DNA of 41,232 nucleotides, from the NCBI GenBank assembly GCA_039927975.1, contig JBDSTZ010000235.1, forward strand, positions 1-41,232. The letters run 5' to 3'. Position numbers and translations under genes: made by a program. This DNA is from JBDSTZ01 sp039927975. GTDB taxonomy: Bacteria > Pseudomonadota > Gammaproteobacteria > Burkholderiales > Burkholderiaceae_D. Positions 19,251 to 26,452 of the stretch are shown piece after piece (the first letter of the stretch is position 1; each line of letters opens with the position of its first letter). The notes below the pieces were generated by a model. The model saw nothing but the letters and a program-made list of their open reading frames with translations, made no database searches and was not told the origin of the DNA.

Positions 19251-20817
19251 TCCGCTCCCGGCCTCCCCCTGTCAATGCCAGCTTGCGCACGTCGCTGAGG
19301 GCGTCGGCGTAGGCGTCGCGGTACTGCGGCACATACGCGGCAATGGTCATGAAGGCGCGCTGGTGCCCTTCCTTCTCGTCTTCCCATTGCTTGAGAATCT
19401 GCGCGATCCTGGCGGCGTCGTCCGCACTGCGTATCGGCGCGAGGGCGCCGCCTCTTGCCGCGACGAAGGCTTCCAGCCCGCCGATCCATTCGAGTTCGCC
19501 AAGCAGCGGACCGAGGTCGGGATTGTGCCGGCCCTGTTGCCGCATGGCGGTCAGCACGGCGGCGGCGCGCTCGAAGCGCTGCGCCTTGAGCTGCGCCATC
19601 CAGGCCGGCAGGCTGGCCTTGAGCAACGCCGCGGTGCCGAGCGATCTGAGGCTGCCATTGTCAGGATCGCGCGCCAGCCCCTGGTCAGCCGCAAGCGCGG
19701 CTTGGGCATACGCGCCCTCGGAAAACAAGCTCTGCGCCTCGCGCTCCGCCGCGCCCGTCTGATACAGCGCCCAAGCCAGCAGCGCCGCCAGCAACAGGCC
19801 CGCCGCGCCCCAGAGTGACGCGCGCCGCAGGCTGGCCGCGCTCTTGCCGCCCAAGGCCGCCAGCAATTGCGCGCCGAACTCGGCCTTTTTGCCGCGCGGG
19901 GCGGCGGGCGCGGCTTCCGGTGCCGGCGCGTCGGCTTCCGGTGTCTCATCCGCAGCCGCCGCCTGGTCGACGCAGAAGATATCGAGGAAGGAGTCGGCGG
20001 CGGCAACGAAGGTGGTTTTGTCGCTGTCTTCCACTGCTTGCGCGATTGGCGTTACCGGCAGGCTCACTCGCGTCAGGGTCGGGTCGGGTGCGGTCGCCGC
20101 CCACTGCGCTTCGATGCGATACACAAAGTGGTGTCCGCCAAAGCCGAGCAGGTCGCCTTCGTGCAGCGCCACCGCATGTTCGTCGAGGCGCTGGTCGTTG
20201 ACGAAGCTGCCGTTGGTGCTGCCGAGGTCCTCGACCCAAGGCTGGCCGTCCTTGAGGAATATGTGGGCATGCCGACGCGAGAGGTAGTTCAGTTGTTGTT
20301 GCGGGCAGACTTGCTGGTAGCGCGAGAAGCTGTCGTCCGCCTTGCTGATCAGGAAGGGGAATTCGGTGACGACGATCGGCTGCAGGCCATGTTCGCGATG
20401 CTCGGGTCTCAGCACCAGGCTGGCCAGCCGGGCGGCGCGGCGCGGCATCTGCGCGCCCTCTTCAATCTGCAACTGGAACGACAGTCCGCCCCCGAATCCG
20501 ATCTGGTCTCCGCGCTTTAGGGTGGTGATCGCTTTCTTGACGGCGACGCCGTTGACGGTGCTGCCGTTTTTGCTCTCAAGGTCGGCCAGGTAGACGGCGC
20601 CGTTCTCGCAGAATATCCTGGCGTGCCGGCGCGAGAGCTCGGCAATCAGTTCTGGCGGGTAGGCGTCGAACGGCGCTTCGGTGCGCCCGATGGCGAACAG
20701 GCTGTCGTGGATGTGGATGGGGGCCAGTTCCGGGTGCGATATCGGCTGCAGCACGATCAGCGGCGGTGTCGCTGCCGGCGACGGGCGCAGCTTGGCGATC
20801 AGCATGTCGGGTGCCAT
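19231..20817 (-). CDS. Membrane protein with two FHA domains
   Basis: A 528-residue protein with tandem FHA phosphothreonine-binding domains. FHA1 (about residues 20-120) has IGR, SRRHARIF and ESKNGSTVNG. FHA2 (about 145-260) has LSRRHAHIFLKDG and DLGSTNGSFVND. An Ala/Pro-rich linker is followed by one membrane segment (about 334-354, LWGAAGLLLAALLAWALYQT). The C-terminal, probably periplasmic, part is TPR-like (SEGAYAQAALAADQGLARDP). FHA domains read phosphothreonine, so the Ser/Thr kinase at 26449 is the likely writer. It overlaps the HlyD gene, so the two are probably co-translated. Confidence 0.88.
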   Translation of the reverse strand: MAPDMLIAKLRPSPAATPPLIVLQPISHPELAPIHIHDSLFAIGRTEAPFDAYPPELIAELSRRHARIFCENGAVYLADLESKNGSTVNGVAVKKAITTLKRGDQIGFGGGLSFQLQIEEGAQMPRRAARLASLVLRPEHREHGLQPIVVTEFPFLISKADDSFSRYQQVCPQQQLNYLSRRHAHIFLKDGQPWVEDLGSTNGSFVNDQRLDEHAVALHEGDLLGFGGHHFVYRIEAQWAATAPDPTLTRVSLPVTPIAQAVEDSDKTTFVAAADSFLDIFCVDQAAAADETPEADAPAPEAAPAAPRGKKAEFGAQLLAALGGKSAASLRRASLWGAAGLLLAALLAWALYQTGAAEREAQSLFSEGAYAQAALAADQGLARDPDNGSLRSLGTAALLKASLPAWMAQLKAQRFERAAAVLTAMRQQGRHNPDLGPLLGELEWIGGLEAFVAARGGALAPIRSADDAARIAQILKQWEDEKEGHQRAFMTIAAYVPQYRDAYADALSDVRKLALTGGGRERNEPATP

Positions 20818-20832
20818 GGCCGGACCGCGCCG

Positions 20833-22248
20833 TCAGTCGCGCGCCACATCGCGCACGTTCACCGGCGGCCAGCCGCCGCCCAGCGACTTGTACAGGGTCA
20901 CGGTGTCGGACAGGATCTGCTGGTGGTTGGCCAGCAGCGCCAGTTGCGCGCCCAACAGCGAGCGCTCGGCCTCGAATACTTCCGGCTGCGACACCATGCC
21001 TTCCCCGAGCTGGGCCTGGACCTGGGCCACTACCACGTTCAACTGGTCGGCTTGCTGCTGCAATTGTTCGTGCTGGCGGCGATGGGCGTCAAGGTTGACG
21101 AGCGCGTTCTCGACTTCCTCGAAAGCGCCGACCACCGTGCGCCGGTATTCCTGTTCGGCCACCTGGGTGCGCGCCTCGCTGGTCTTCAGGCGCGCCTTGA
21201 CGCCAGGGTCGAAGATCGGCAGGTTGATGCTCGGCAGGAGGCCGAAGGTGAACGAACGCAGCAGGTCGGTCAGCGCGAAGCTTGAACTGCCGCCGTGTCC
21301 GGTCAGGCTGATGGATGGCAGCTGCGCCAGCTTGGCTTGTCCGACCAGGTCGTGGGCCACCAGCACGCGGTACTCGGCGGCGACGATGTCGGGCCGGCGC
21401 TTGAGCAGCTGGGATGGCAGGCCCGCCGGCACTTGCGGCAATTGCACGCGTTGCCGGAGGGAGGCGAGCGGCACGGTGAATTCGCCCGCCGGCGTGCCGA
21501 TCAGGGTGGCGAGCGCGTTGCCCGCCAGCGCGCGCAGGCGTCCCAGTTCGATCAGGTCGTTGCTCAGGCGGTTGATTTCGGCGCGCTGTTGCAGCACCCG
21601 GGTGTTGGGCACCAGGCCGTTCTGGAACATCGCTTCGTAGGTCGTCACGATTTCCCGGTTCCTGGCGAGGGTCTTTTCTTGTTGCCCGATTTGCTCGTCG
21701 AATTGCAGGATCTGGAAATAGGTGGTGGCCACGTCGGCGGCCAGCGTCAGGTAGCCGGCGCGCCAGTCGGCCTCGGTCGCGTTGAACTCGGCGCGCTGCG
21801 CCTGCACGCCTTTCGCCACCTTGCCCCACACGTCGACGTCCCAATTGACCTGGGTGGCGAGGTTGAATTGCCTGGTGAATTTCTGGCCGGTGCTTTTCTC
21901 GAAGCTGGCGCCGGCCCCGGCGTCGAGGGTCGGCAGGGCGCCGGCGCGGGCCTCGCCGACTTCTGCGCCCGCCACCTGGATTCGCGCCGCCAGGATTTTC
22001 AGATCGAAACTCGATTGGATCGCGCGCGCGACCAGCGTGTCGAGGTAGGGGTCGTGAAACTGTTTCCACCAATCGACGGTGATCATCTCGGACGGCGCTA
22101 CCGGCAGGCTTTGCTGGCGCGACCAGGCGTCCTTGGCGGGGCTGTCCGGGGGCTGGTAGGGCGTCATGTGCACATCGGCGCAGCCGCACAGCATGGCGAC
22201 GAGCGCGGCGAGCATCCAGTGCAGCATTCTGGCGCCCGGGTTTTTCAT
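20833..22248 (-). CDS. NodT-family outer-membrane efflux lipoprotein
   Basis: A 471-residue TolC/OprM-like channel. ATG 22248 gives a lipoprotein signal with lipobox LCGC (MLHWMLAALVAMLCGCADVH); the frame is open upstream, but the extension is inside the next gene. The RND/NodT pattern is clear: VDWWKQFHDPYLDTLVARAI, LPTLDAGAGASF, DVDVWGKVAKG, RRPDIVAAEYRVLVAHDLVG and GAFEEVENALVNLDAHRRQ. Two internal repeats fit the trimeric alpha-barrel fold. It overlaps the upstream HD-GYP gene by ATGA. With the HlyD and ABC proteins it would complete a type I conduit. Confidence 0.9.
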   Translation of the reverse strand: MKNPGARMLHWMLAALVAMLCGCADVHMTPYQPPDSPAKDAWSRQQSLPVAPSEMITVDWWKQFHDPYLDTLVARAIQSSFDLKILAARIQVAGAEVGEARAGALPTLDAGAGASFEKSTGQKFTRQFNLATQVNWDVDVWGKVAKGVQAQRAEFNATEADWRAGYLTLAADVATTYFQILQFDEQIGQQEKTLARNREIVTTYEAMFQNGLVPNTRVLQQRAEINRLSNDLIELGRLRALAGNALATLIGTPAGEFTVPLASLRQRVQLPQVPAGLPSQLLKRRPDIVAAEYRVLVAHDLVGQAKLAQLPSISLTGHGGSSSFALTDLLRSFTFGLLPSINLPIFDPGVKARLKTSEARTQVAEQEYRRTVVGAFEEVENALVNLDAHRRQHEQLQQQADQLNVVVAQVQAQLGEGMVSQPEVFEAERSLLGAQLALLANHQQILSDTVTLYKSLGGGWPPVNVRDVARD

Positions 22249-24203
22249 GGGGCCACCTCGGCGTTGCCGTGCGCCTGCCATCCGCGCGAATCGACGAACA
22301 CCTTGAACAGTCTGTCGTCCAGATGGCCGGCGCGGCATTCCTCGGCCATCAGGTCGAGCGCGCGCGCGGCCGGCATGGCTTGCTTGTACGGGCGGTCGCC
22401 CGCCGTGAGCGCGTCGTAGATGTCGCTGATCGTCAGGATTCGGGTTTGCAGGCTGATCTGCCCGCCGCGCAGGCCCATCGGGTAACCCGATCCGTCCAGC
22501 TTTTCGTGGTGGCCGTGGGCGATCGCCGGCACGCCGGCCAGTTCGCGCGTCCAGGGGATGAGGATCAGGAAGGAGTAGGTGTCGGCCACGTGGGCTTCGA
22601 TCTGGTGCCGTTCATCCGGCGTGAGGCAGCCCTTGCACACGCTCAGCGCGCTCAGTTCGGCATCGTCGATCAGGTGAAAGGCTTCGCCGTCGGCGTCGAG
22701 GCAGCTGTAGCCGCGGACGGCGGCGAGCCCCGGCACGGCGCCGCCCGCCGAGATGGAGGGTTCGTTGGCGGACAGGATCAGGGCGAAAAATTCGTCGAGC
22801 CGCGCGCATTCGACGGCCAGCTCGGCCTCGATGCGGTCGCGCTCCTGGCCGAACGCCGCCATGCTCCAGCCGCTTTGCAAGTGGCGCTCGGCCAGGTCGC
22901 GGTAGGCGTGCCGTTCGAGGCAGGCGCGGGCGTGTCGAAAGCGCTGTTCCAGCAGGCGCATGTCGGCGTGGTGCAGCTTTTTGGACTTGCGCAGGATGTG
23001 CTCGCGCACGCCGACCTTGCCGAAGTCGTGCAGCAGGGCCGCGTAGTGAATCTCGCGCAGCTGGTCCTTGCTGAACGCCGCGGGCCGCAGGGCCGGCTCG
23101 TCCGCCCGTTCGAGCGCCATGGCGAGGTGTTCCGCATACGCCGCCACCCGGAAGGAGTGGCCGGCGGTGACGGGATCGCGTTCTTCGATGGCCTGGACGG
23201 AGGCGCTCACGAAGCCGTCCAGCAGGCCCTTGATGTCGGAATACAGTTGGAAGTTCTTCAGCGCGACGGCGGTTTCGGCGCACACGCCGCTGAGTATTTC
23301 GAGGTCCGCTTCCTTGAACGCGTACGGGTCGGATGAGGTGTCGACCTGGATCATGCCCAGCACTTCGTCGCCGAGGATGAGCGGCACGCACATGACGCTG
23401 AGGATGGCTTGCGCGATGATCGATTCGTGCGCCGCGAAGTGGCGGTCGCCCAAGGTGTCGACCGACAGGATCGCGTGCTTTTTGTGCAGCACTTCGTCGA
23501 TGATGGTGTGCGAGATTCTGACCTGCTGCGGGTCTTCGACCGCGCCGTCGCGGCGGCGCGCGGCGACCGGCGCGGGCGGGTCGCGCTCGTTGTTGCGCAG
23601 CAGGATGAAGGCGCGCTCGGCCAGCGGGAACAGCTCGAAGATGAAGTTCATGATCTTTTCGATCAGGGTTGCGCGGTCGGTCACGGCGCCCAGCGCGATG
23701 CTGGCCTGGGCCATGGCGTGCAGCTTCTGCACGGTTTGTTCGAGGTCGCCTCGGTCGGCCTTGCCGGTGTCGACGGACAGGGCCGCGTATTGGGTGGCGT
23801 CGACCGATTTGGTGATCATGGAGGGCTTGCTGCCGGGCTCGGGCAGGACCAGCGAGTGGAAGACCAGCTGGGCGGAGGCCAGCGCCAGCACGTCGCCGTC
23901 GTGCAGCACATGCCACGCGCCGGGTGCGAGCCGCTCACCCAGCACGAAGGTGCCGTTGCGCGAGTGCAGGTCCTCGACCAGGTAGGCGGCCCCGCGCCGG
24001 CGCACCCGGGCGTGGCGGCGGCTGATGGTGTGCCGGGGAATGCAGAAGTACTGGTCGGACGTCAGCGCGTCTTGCGGGTCGCGCCCGATCACGGCTTCGT
24101 CGTGCAGCGGAAAGACGCAGGGCTTGGCGCCCTCGCTGGCGATCAGTTCGAGGTAGGCCTTGACGGCGCCGCCCGCTTCGGAAAATGTGGCCCTGGGTTC
24201 CAT
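22245..24203 (-). CDS. FHA-GAF-HD-GYP signalling protein
   Basis: A 652-residue cytoplasmic regulator. The N-terminal FHA domain (about 15-115) has IGRDPQ, ISRRHARVRRRG and LHSRNGTFVLG. A GAF domain (about 165-325) includes MCVPLILGDEVLGMIQVDTS. The HD-GYP domain (about 335-635) has RDPVTAGHSFRVA, LLHDFGKVGVREHIL, the diagnostic HHEKLDGSGYPMGL and SDIYDALTAGDRPYK. An insertion of roughly 120 residues separates the HD and GYP parts. HD-GYP proteins degrade cyclic-di-GMP, so this one may link phosphothreonine reading to a second messenger. It is co-oriented and overlapped with the NodT gene. Confidence 0.9.
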   Translation of the reverse strand: MEPRATFSEAGGAVKAYLELIASEGAKPCVFPLHDEAVIGRDPQDALTSDQYFCIPRHTISRRHARVRRRGAAYLVEDLHSRNGTFVLGERLAPGAWHVLHDGDVLALASAQLVFHSLVLPEPGSKPSMITKSVDATQYAALSVDTGKADRGDLEQTVQKLHAMAQASIALGAVTDRATLIEKIMNFIFELFPLAERAFILLRNNERDPPAPVAARRRDGAVEDPQQVRISHTIIDEVLHKKHAILSVDTLGDRHFAAHESIIAQAILSVMCVPLILGDEVLGMIQVDTSSDPYAFKEADLEILSGVCAETAVALKNFQLYSDIKGLLDGFVSASVQAIEERDPVTAGHSFRVAAYAEHLAMALERADEPALRPAAFSKDQLREIHYAALLHDFGKVGVREHILRKSKKLHHADMRLLEQRFRHARACLERHAYRDLAERHLQSGWSMAAFGQERDRIEAELAVECARLDEFFALILSANEPSISAGGAVPGLAAVRGYSCLDADGEAFHLIDDAELSALSVCKGCLTPDERHQIEAHVADTYSFLILIPWTRELAGVPAIAHGHHEKLDGSGYPMGLRGGQISLQTRILTISDIYDALTAGDRPYKQAMPAARALDLMAEECRAGHLDDRLFKVFVDSRGWQAHGNAEVAP

Positions 24204-24209
24204 GGCGTT

Positions 24210-24629
24210 TTACTTGACGGTGATGGTGATTTTTTTCGAGTAGACGGGCGGCGTGTGGGGGAAGTGGTTTTCGTCGCCCATCACCAGCTGCAGCGTGTGT
24301 TTGCCGGCTGGCAGCTCAAGCATGGTTTCGGTTTCGCCGGCGCCGAAATGCAGATGGTTGCGGTCCGATGGAATCGCTTCGCCGGCGGCCGGCAGGCCAG
24401 TGTCGATCAGCAGATGATGGTGGCCGGTATGACTGAACGCGACGCCCTTCGGCGCCACCCCCATGTTGCGCAGCCCGAACCATACGCGAAACGGTTTGCC
24501 GGCCGCGACGATCTGGCCATCCCTCGGCCAGCCGATGTAGCAATAGGCGTCGGCGGGAGCGTCGGTGGCCCATGCCGCCCCGCCCGACAGGGTGGCCATC
24601 AGGGCGGCGGCGGCGATGACGTTGCGCAT
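24210..24629 (-). CDS. DUF4399-type secreted protein, copy 1
   Basis: A 139-residue protein with a Sec signal peptide (MRNVIAAAALMATLSGGAAWA, cleavage near 21) and a single DUF4399-like beta domain. Conserved features include LRNMGVAPKG, the HTGHHHLLIDT His cluster, DRNHLHFGAGETE and GKHTLQLVMGDENHFPH. GGAGAAG upstream is a good ribosome-binding site. It is a tandem paralogue of the gene at 24678-25100, differing mainly in the signal peptide and N-terminal 50 residues. The His-rich core suggests metal or ligand binding in the periplasm, but the family function is not known to me. It lies 6 bp before the FHA-GAF-HD-GYP gene. Confidence 0.85.
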   Translation of the reverse strand: MRNVIAAAALMATLSGGAAWATDAPADAYCYIGWPRDGQIVAAGKPFRVWFGLRNMGVAPKGVAFSHTGHHHLLIDTGLPAAGEAIPSDRNHLHFGAGETETMLELPAGKHTLQLVMGDENHFPHTPPVYSKKITITVK

Positions 24630-24677
24630 GCTCTTCTCCGTTTGGGCAGGTTGGGCGGACGTTGCCGATGGGTCGGT

Positions 24678-25100
24678 TTATTTCACGGTGACCGTGATGG
24701 GCTTTGAGTACACGGGCGGATTGTGCGGCCGGTGGTCCTGGTCGCCCAGCAGCAACTGCAAGGTGTGCTTGCCGGGCGGTAGCTCGATGCGGGCTTCGGT
24801 TTCGCCGGCGCCGAAGTGCAGATGGTTGCGGTCGTTCGGTATCGGCTCCGTCATCGGTGGCAGTTCGGTGTCGATCAGCACGTGGTGATGGCCGGTGTTG
24901 GCGAGCGCCGTTCCCTTGGGCGCCACGCCCATGTTGCGCAGCCCCATGCGCAGCCAGAATTTGCCGTGCGCGATGACGGCGCCGTCTTGCGGCCAGATGA
25001 AATACACCTGCGCATTTTCGGGCGCCGCGGTGGGTTCGGCCAGCACCGGGCCGTGCAGGGCCGCCGCCAGCATGATGAAGAATTTCGTCCTGTTGCGCAT
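24678..25100 (-). CDS. DUF4399-type secreted protein, copy 2
   Basis: A 140-residue paralogue of the downstream gene. It shares LRNMGVAPKGTALANTGHHH, DRNHLHFGAGETEARIELPP and GKHTLQLLLGDQDHRPHNPP. The N-terminus MRNRTKFFIMLAAALHGPVL is a probable signal peptide. It is the first gene of the minus-strand run that continues to the HlyD gene, and it is divergent from the SUMF1 gene. A candidate sigma-54 promoter lies upstream at 25174-25189. Confidence 0.85.
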   Translation of the reverse strand: MRNRTKFFIMLAAALHGPVLAEPTAAPENAQVYFIWPQDGAVIAHGKFWLRMGLRNMGVAPKGTALANTGHHHVLIDTELPPMTEPIPNDRNHLHFGAGETEARIELPPGKHTLQLLLGDQDHRPHNPPVYSKPITVTVK

Positions 25101-25173
25101 GCTCGGATCCCTCTATTCGGCTGGCCCCACGTGCGACTGCGTAGTCATAAAGGTGTCACACTATCAGCCACAC

Positions 25174-25189
25174 TGCAAGGTCGATTCCT
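25174..25189 (-). promoter_or_regulatory. Weak candidate sigma-54 promoter for the DUF4399-to-HlyD run
   Basis: On the minus strand AGGAATCGACCTTGCA keeps the invariant GG-N10-GC spacing and a perfect TTGCA at -12, but the -24 half is poor (AGGAAT for TGGCAC). AGCGCCGAACA, close to the putative activator site, occurs 145 bp upstream (25334-25344), but in opposite orientation and inside the SUMF1 coding sequence. No matching IHF site was seen. Low confidence. Confidence 0.3.
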
Positions 25190-25219
25190 CACAAGCGTGA
25201 CCAACAAGGAGAACCGTTC

Positions 25220-26368
25220 ATGTCGCTGAAACTTTCGCTCGTTTGCCTACTCATGGCGCCCGCCATCGTCGCGCTCGGCGCCGGATCGAACGCCGTTTCC
25301 GGCATCAAACTGGCAGGGGTCATTCCTAAAAATAGCGCCGAACAGTTCGAACTCGCGTTCTGGGAATCGGTCAAGGATAGTCAGCACGTCAGCGATTACG
25401 AAGCCTACTTGAAGGCTTATCCGAAGGGCCGCTTTGCGGCATTGGCGCAGGCCCGCATCGAGCGTCTGCACAGTGGCGCGAAAGGTGGCGGCGCACCGGA
25501 GGCGACGGCGGCGGCCGAGGCCAAACCAGCGACGCCGGCCAAGCAGGCACCGGCGGCCAAGCCGAAGCCGCCGGCACTGGTCAAGGCCAGGCCGCAGGAG
25601 GAAGACACCGCTCGCGTCGAGGCGCCGGCGGCCGGCCAGGTCATGCTGGCCGAGCTCAAGGACTGTCCGGTCTGCCCCGCGCTGATTGCCTTGCGGGCGG
25701 GCTCGTTCATGATGGGTAGTAACGCCAGCGATCCGAGCGAGCGGCCGGCGCATCGGGTCGCACTCGCTGTGCCGTTCGCGATTGGCAAGTACGAGGTCAC
25801 GATGGAACAGTGGAAGGCCTGCGCCGACGCCGGGGCTTGTCAGCGCACGTCGCTGGGCGCCAACTACCGCGCGGCCGCGCCGATGCGCGACGTCAGCTGG
25901 GACGATGTCCAGCAATATGTGAAGTGGCTGGATGCGACTAGCGGCAAGTCCTACCGCTTGCCCACCGAGGCCGAGTGGGAATACGCCGCCAGGGGCGGCA
26001 CGGCGACGCCTTATTGGTGGGGCGAGAAGCTGATCGCGGGCAAGGCCAACTGCAAGGATTGCGGCGAGCCGTGGCGCAGCGACGGCCCGGCCGACGTGGG
26101 CAGCTTCGGCGCCAATCCGTACGGGCTGTACGATATCAACGGCGGCGTGTGGGAGTGGGTGAGCGACTGCTGGCATCCCTCGTTCAAGAACGCGCCGGCC
26201 AACGGCAGCGCATGGGACGAGCCGAATTGCAGCGTGCGGGTCATTCGCGGCGGCTCGTGGCGCGAAGACGCCAGCTACATGCTCTCGTCGACCCGCTTCA
26301 AGTACGACGCCAGCGTGCGCAATGCGCAAAATGGATTCAGGGTGGCCAGGAGCGTGCTGTCGAATTAA
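25220..26368 (+). CDS. SUMF1 (FGE-sulfatase) domain protein, secreted
   Basis: A 382-residue protein with an N-terminal signal-like segment (MSLKLSLVCLLMAPAIVALG). A short repeat-type motif follows (AFWESVKDSQHVSDYEAYLK, about 46-65), then an Ala/Pro/Lys-rich linker (90-145). The C-terminal SUMF1/formylglycine-generating-enzyme-like domain has GSFMMGSNASDPSERPAHRV, FAIGKYEVTMEQWKAC, RLPTEAEWEYAARGG and NGGVWEWVSDCW. AAGGAGAA precedes the ATG. SUMF1-domain proteins also occur in type VI secretion clusters with kinase/phosphatase pairs. I see no target cysteine in the nearby peptides, so a modifying role is not supported. Confidence 0.87.
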   Translation: MSLKLSLVCLLMAPAIVALGAGSNAVSGIKLAGVIPKNSAEQFELAFWESVKDSQHVSDYEAYLKAYPKGRFAALAQARIERLHSGAKGGGAPEATAAAEAKPATPAKQAPAAKPKPPALVKARPQEEDTARVEAPAAGQVMLAELKDCPVCPALIALRAGSFMMGSNASDPSERPAHRVALAVPFAIGKYEVTMEQWKACADAGACQRTSLGANYRAAAPMRDVSWDDVQQYVKWLDATSGKSYRLPTEAEWEYAARGGTATPYWWGEKLIAGKANCKDCGEPWRSDGPADVGSFGANPYGLYDINGGVWEWVSDCWHPSFKNAPANGSAWDEPNCSVRVIRGGSWREDASYMLSSTRFKYDASVRNAQNGFRVARSVLSN

Positions 26369-26374
26369 CGGTCG

Positions 26375-26452
26375 GGGTTCAGGCGAAGGATGCAGGCCAA
26401 GGATTCAGGCCGAGGGTTCACGTCGCGGGTTCACGTCAAAGATTCACGTCAC
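26375..26452. repeat. Six tandem 13-bp repeats
   Basis: Six consecutive 13-bp units: GGGTTCAGGCGAA, GGATGCAGGCCAA, GGATTCAGGCCGA, GGGTTCACGTCGC, GGGTTCACGTCAA and AGATTCACGTCAC. They fill the convergent gap between the SUMF1 and kinase genes, and the last unit includes the kinase stop codon. Function unknown; the unit number is likely variable. Confidence 0.8.

Noticed and set aside
18003..19298. 431-codon plus-strand frame opposite the HlyD gene
   Set aside because: Shadow frame; the minus strand has clear HlyD features.
25220..26368. SUMF1 protein as a modifying enzyme for the peptides
   Set aside because: Formylglycine formation needs a Cys or Ser motif; the cores have no Cys, and the protein appears secreted, so a modification role is not supported.
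26375..26452. CRISPR or iteron-type plasmid origin
   Set aside because: Units are 13 bp without spacers, and there is no replication gene nearby; only a tandem repeat is supported.
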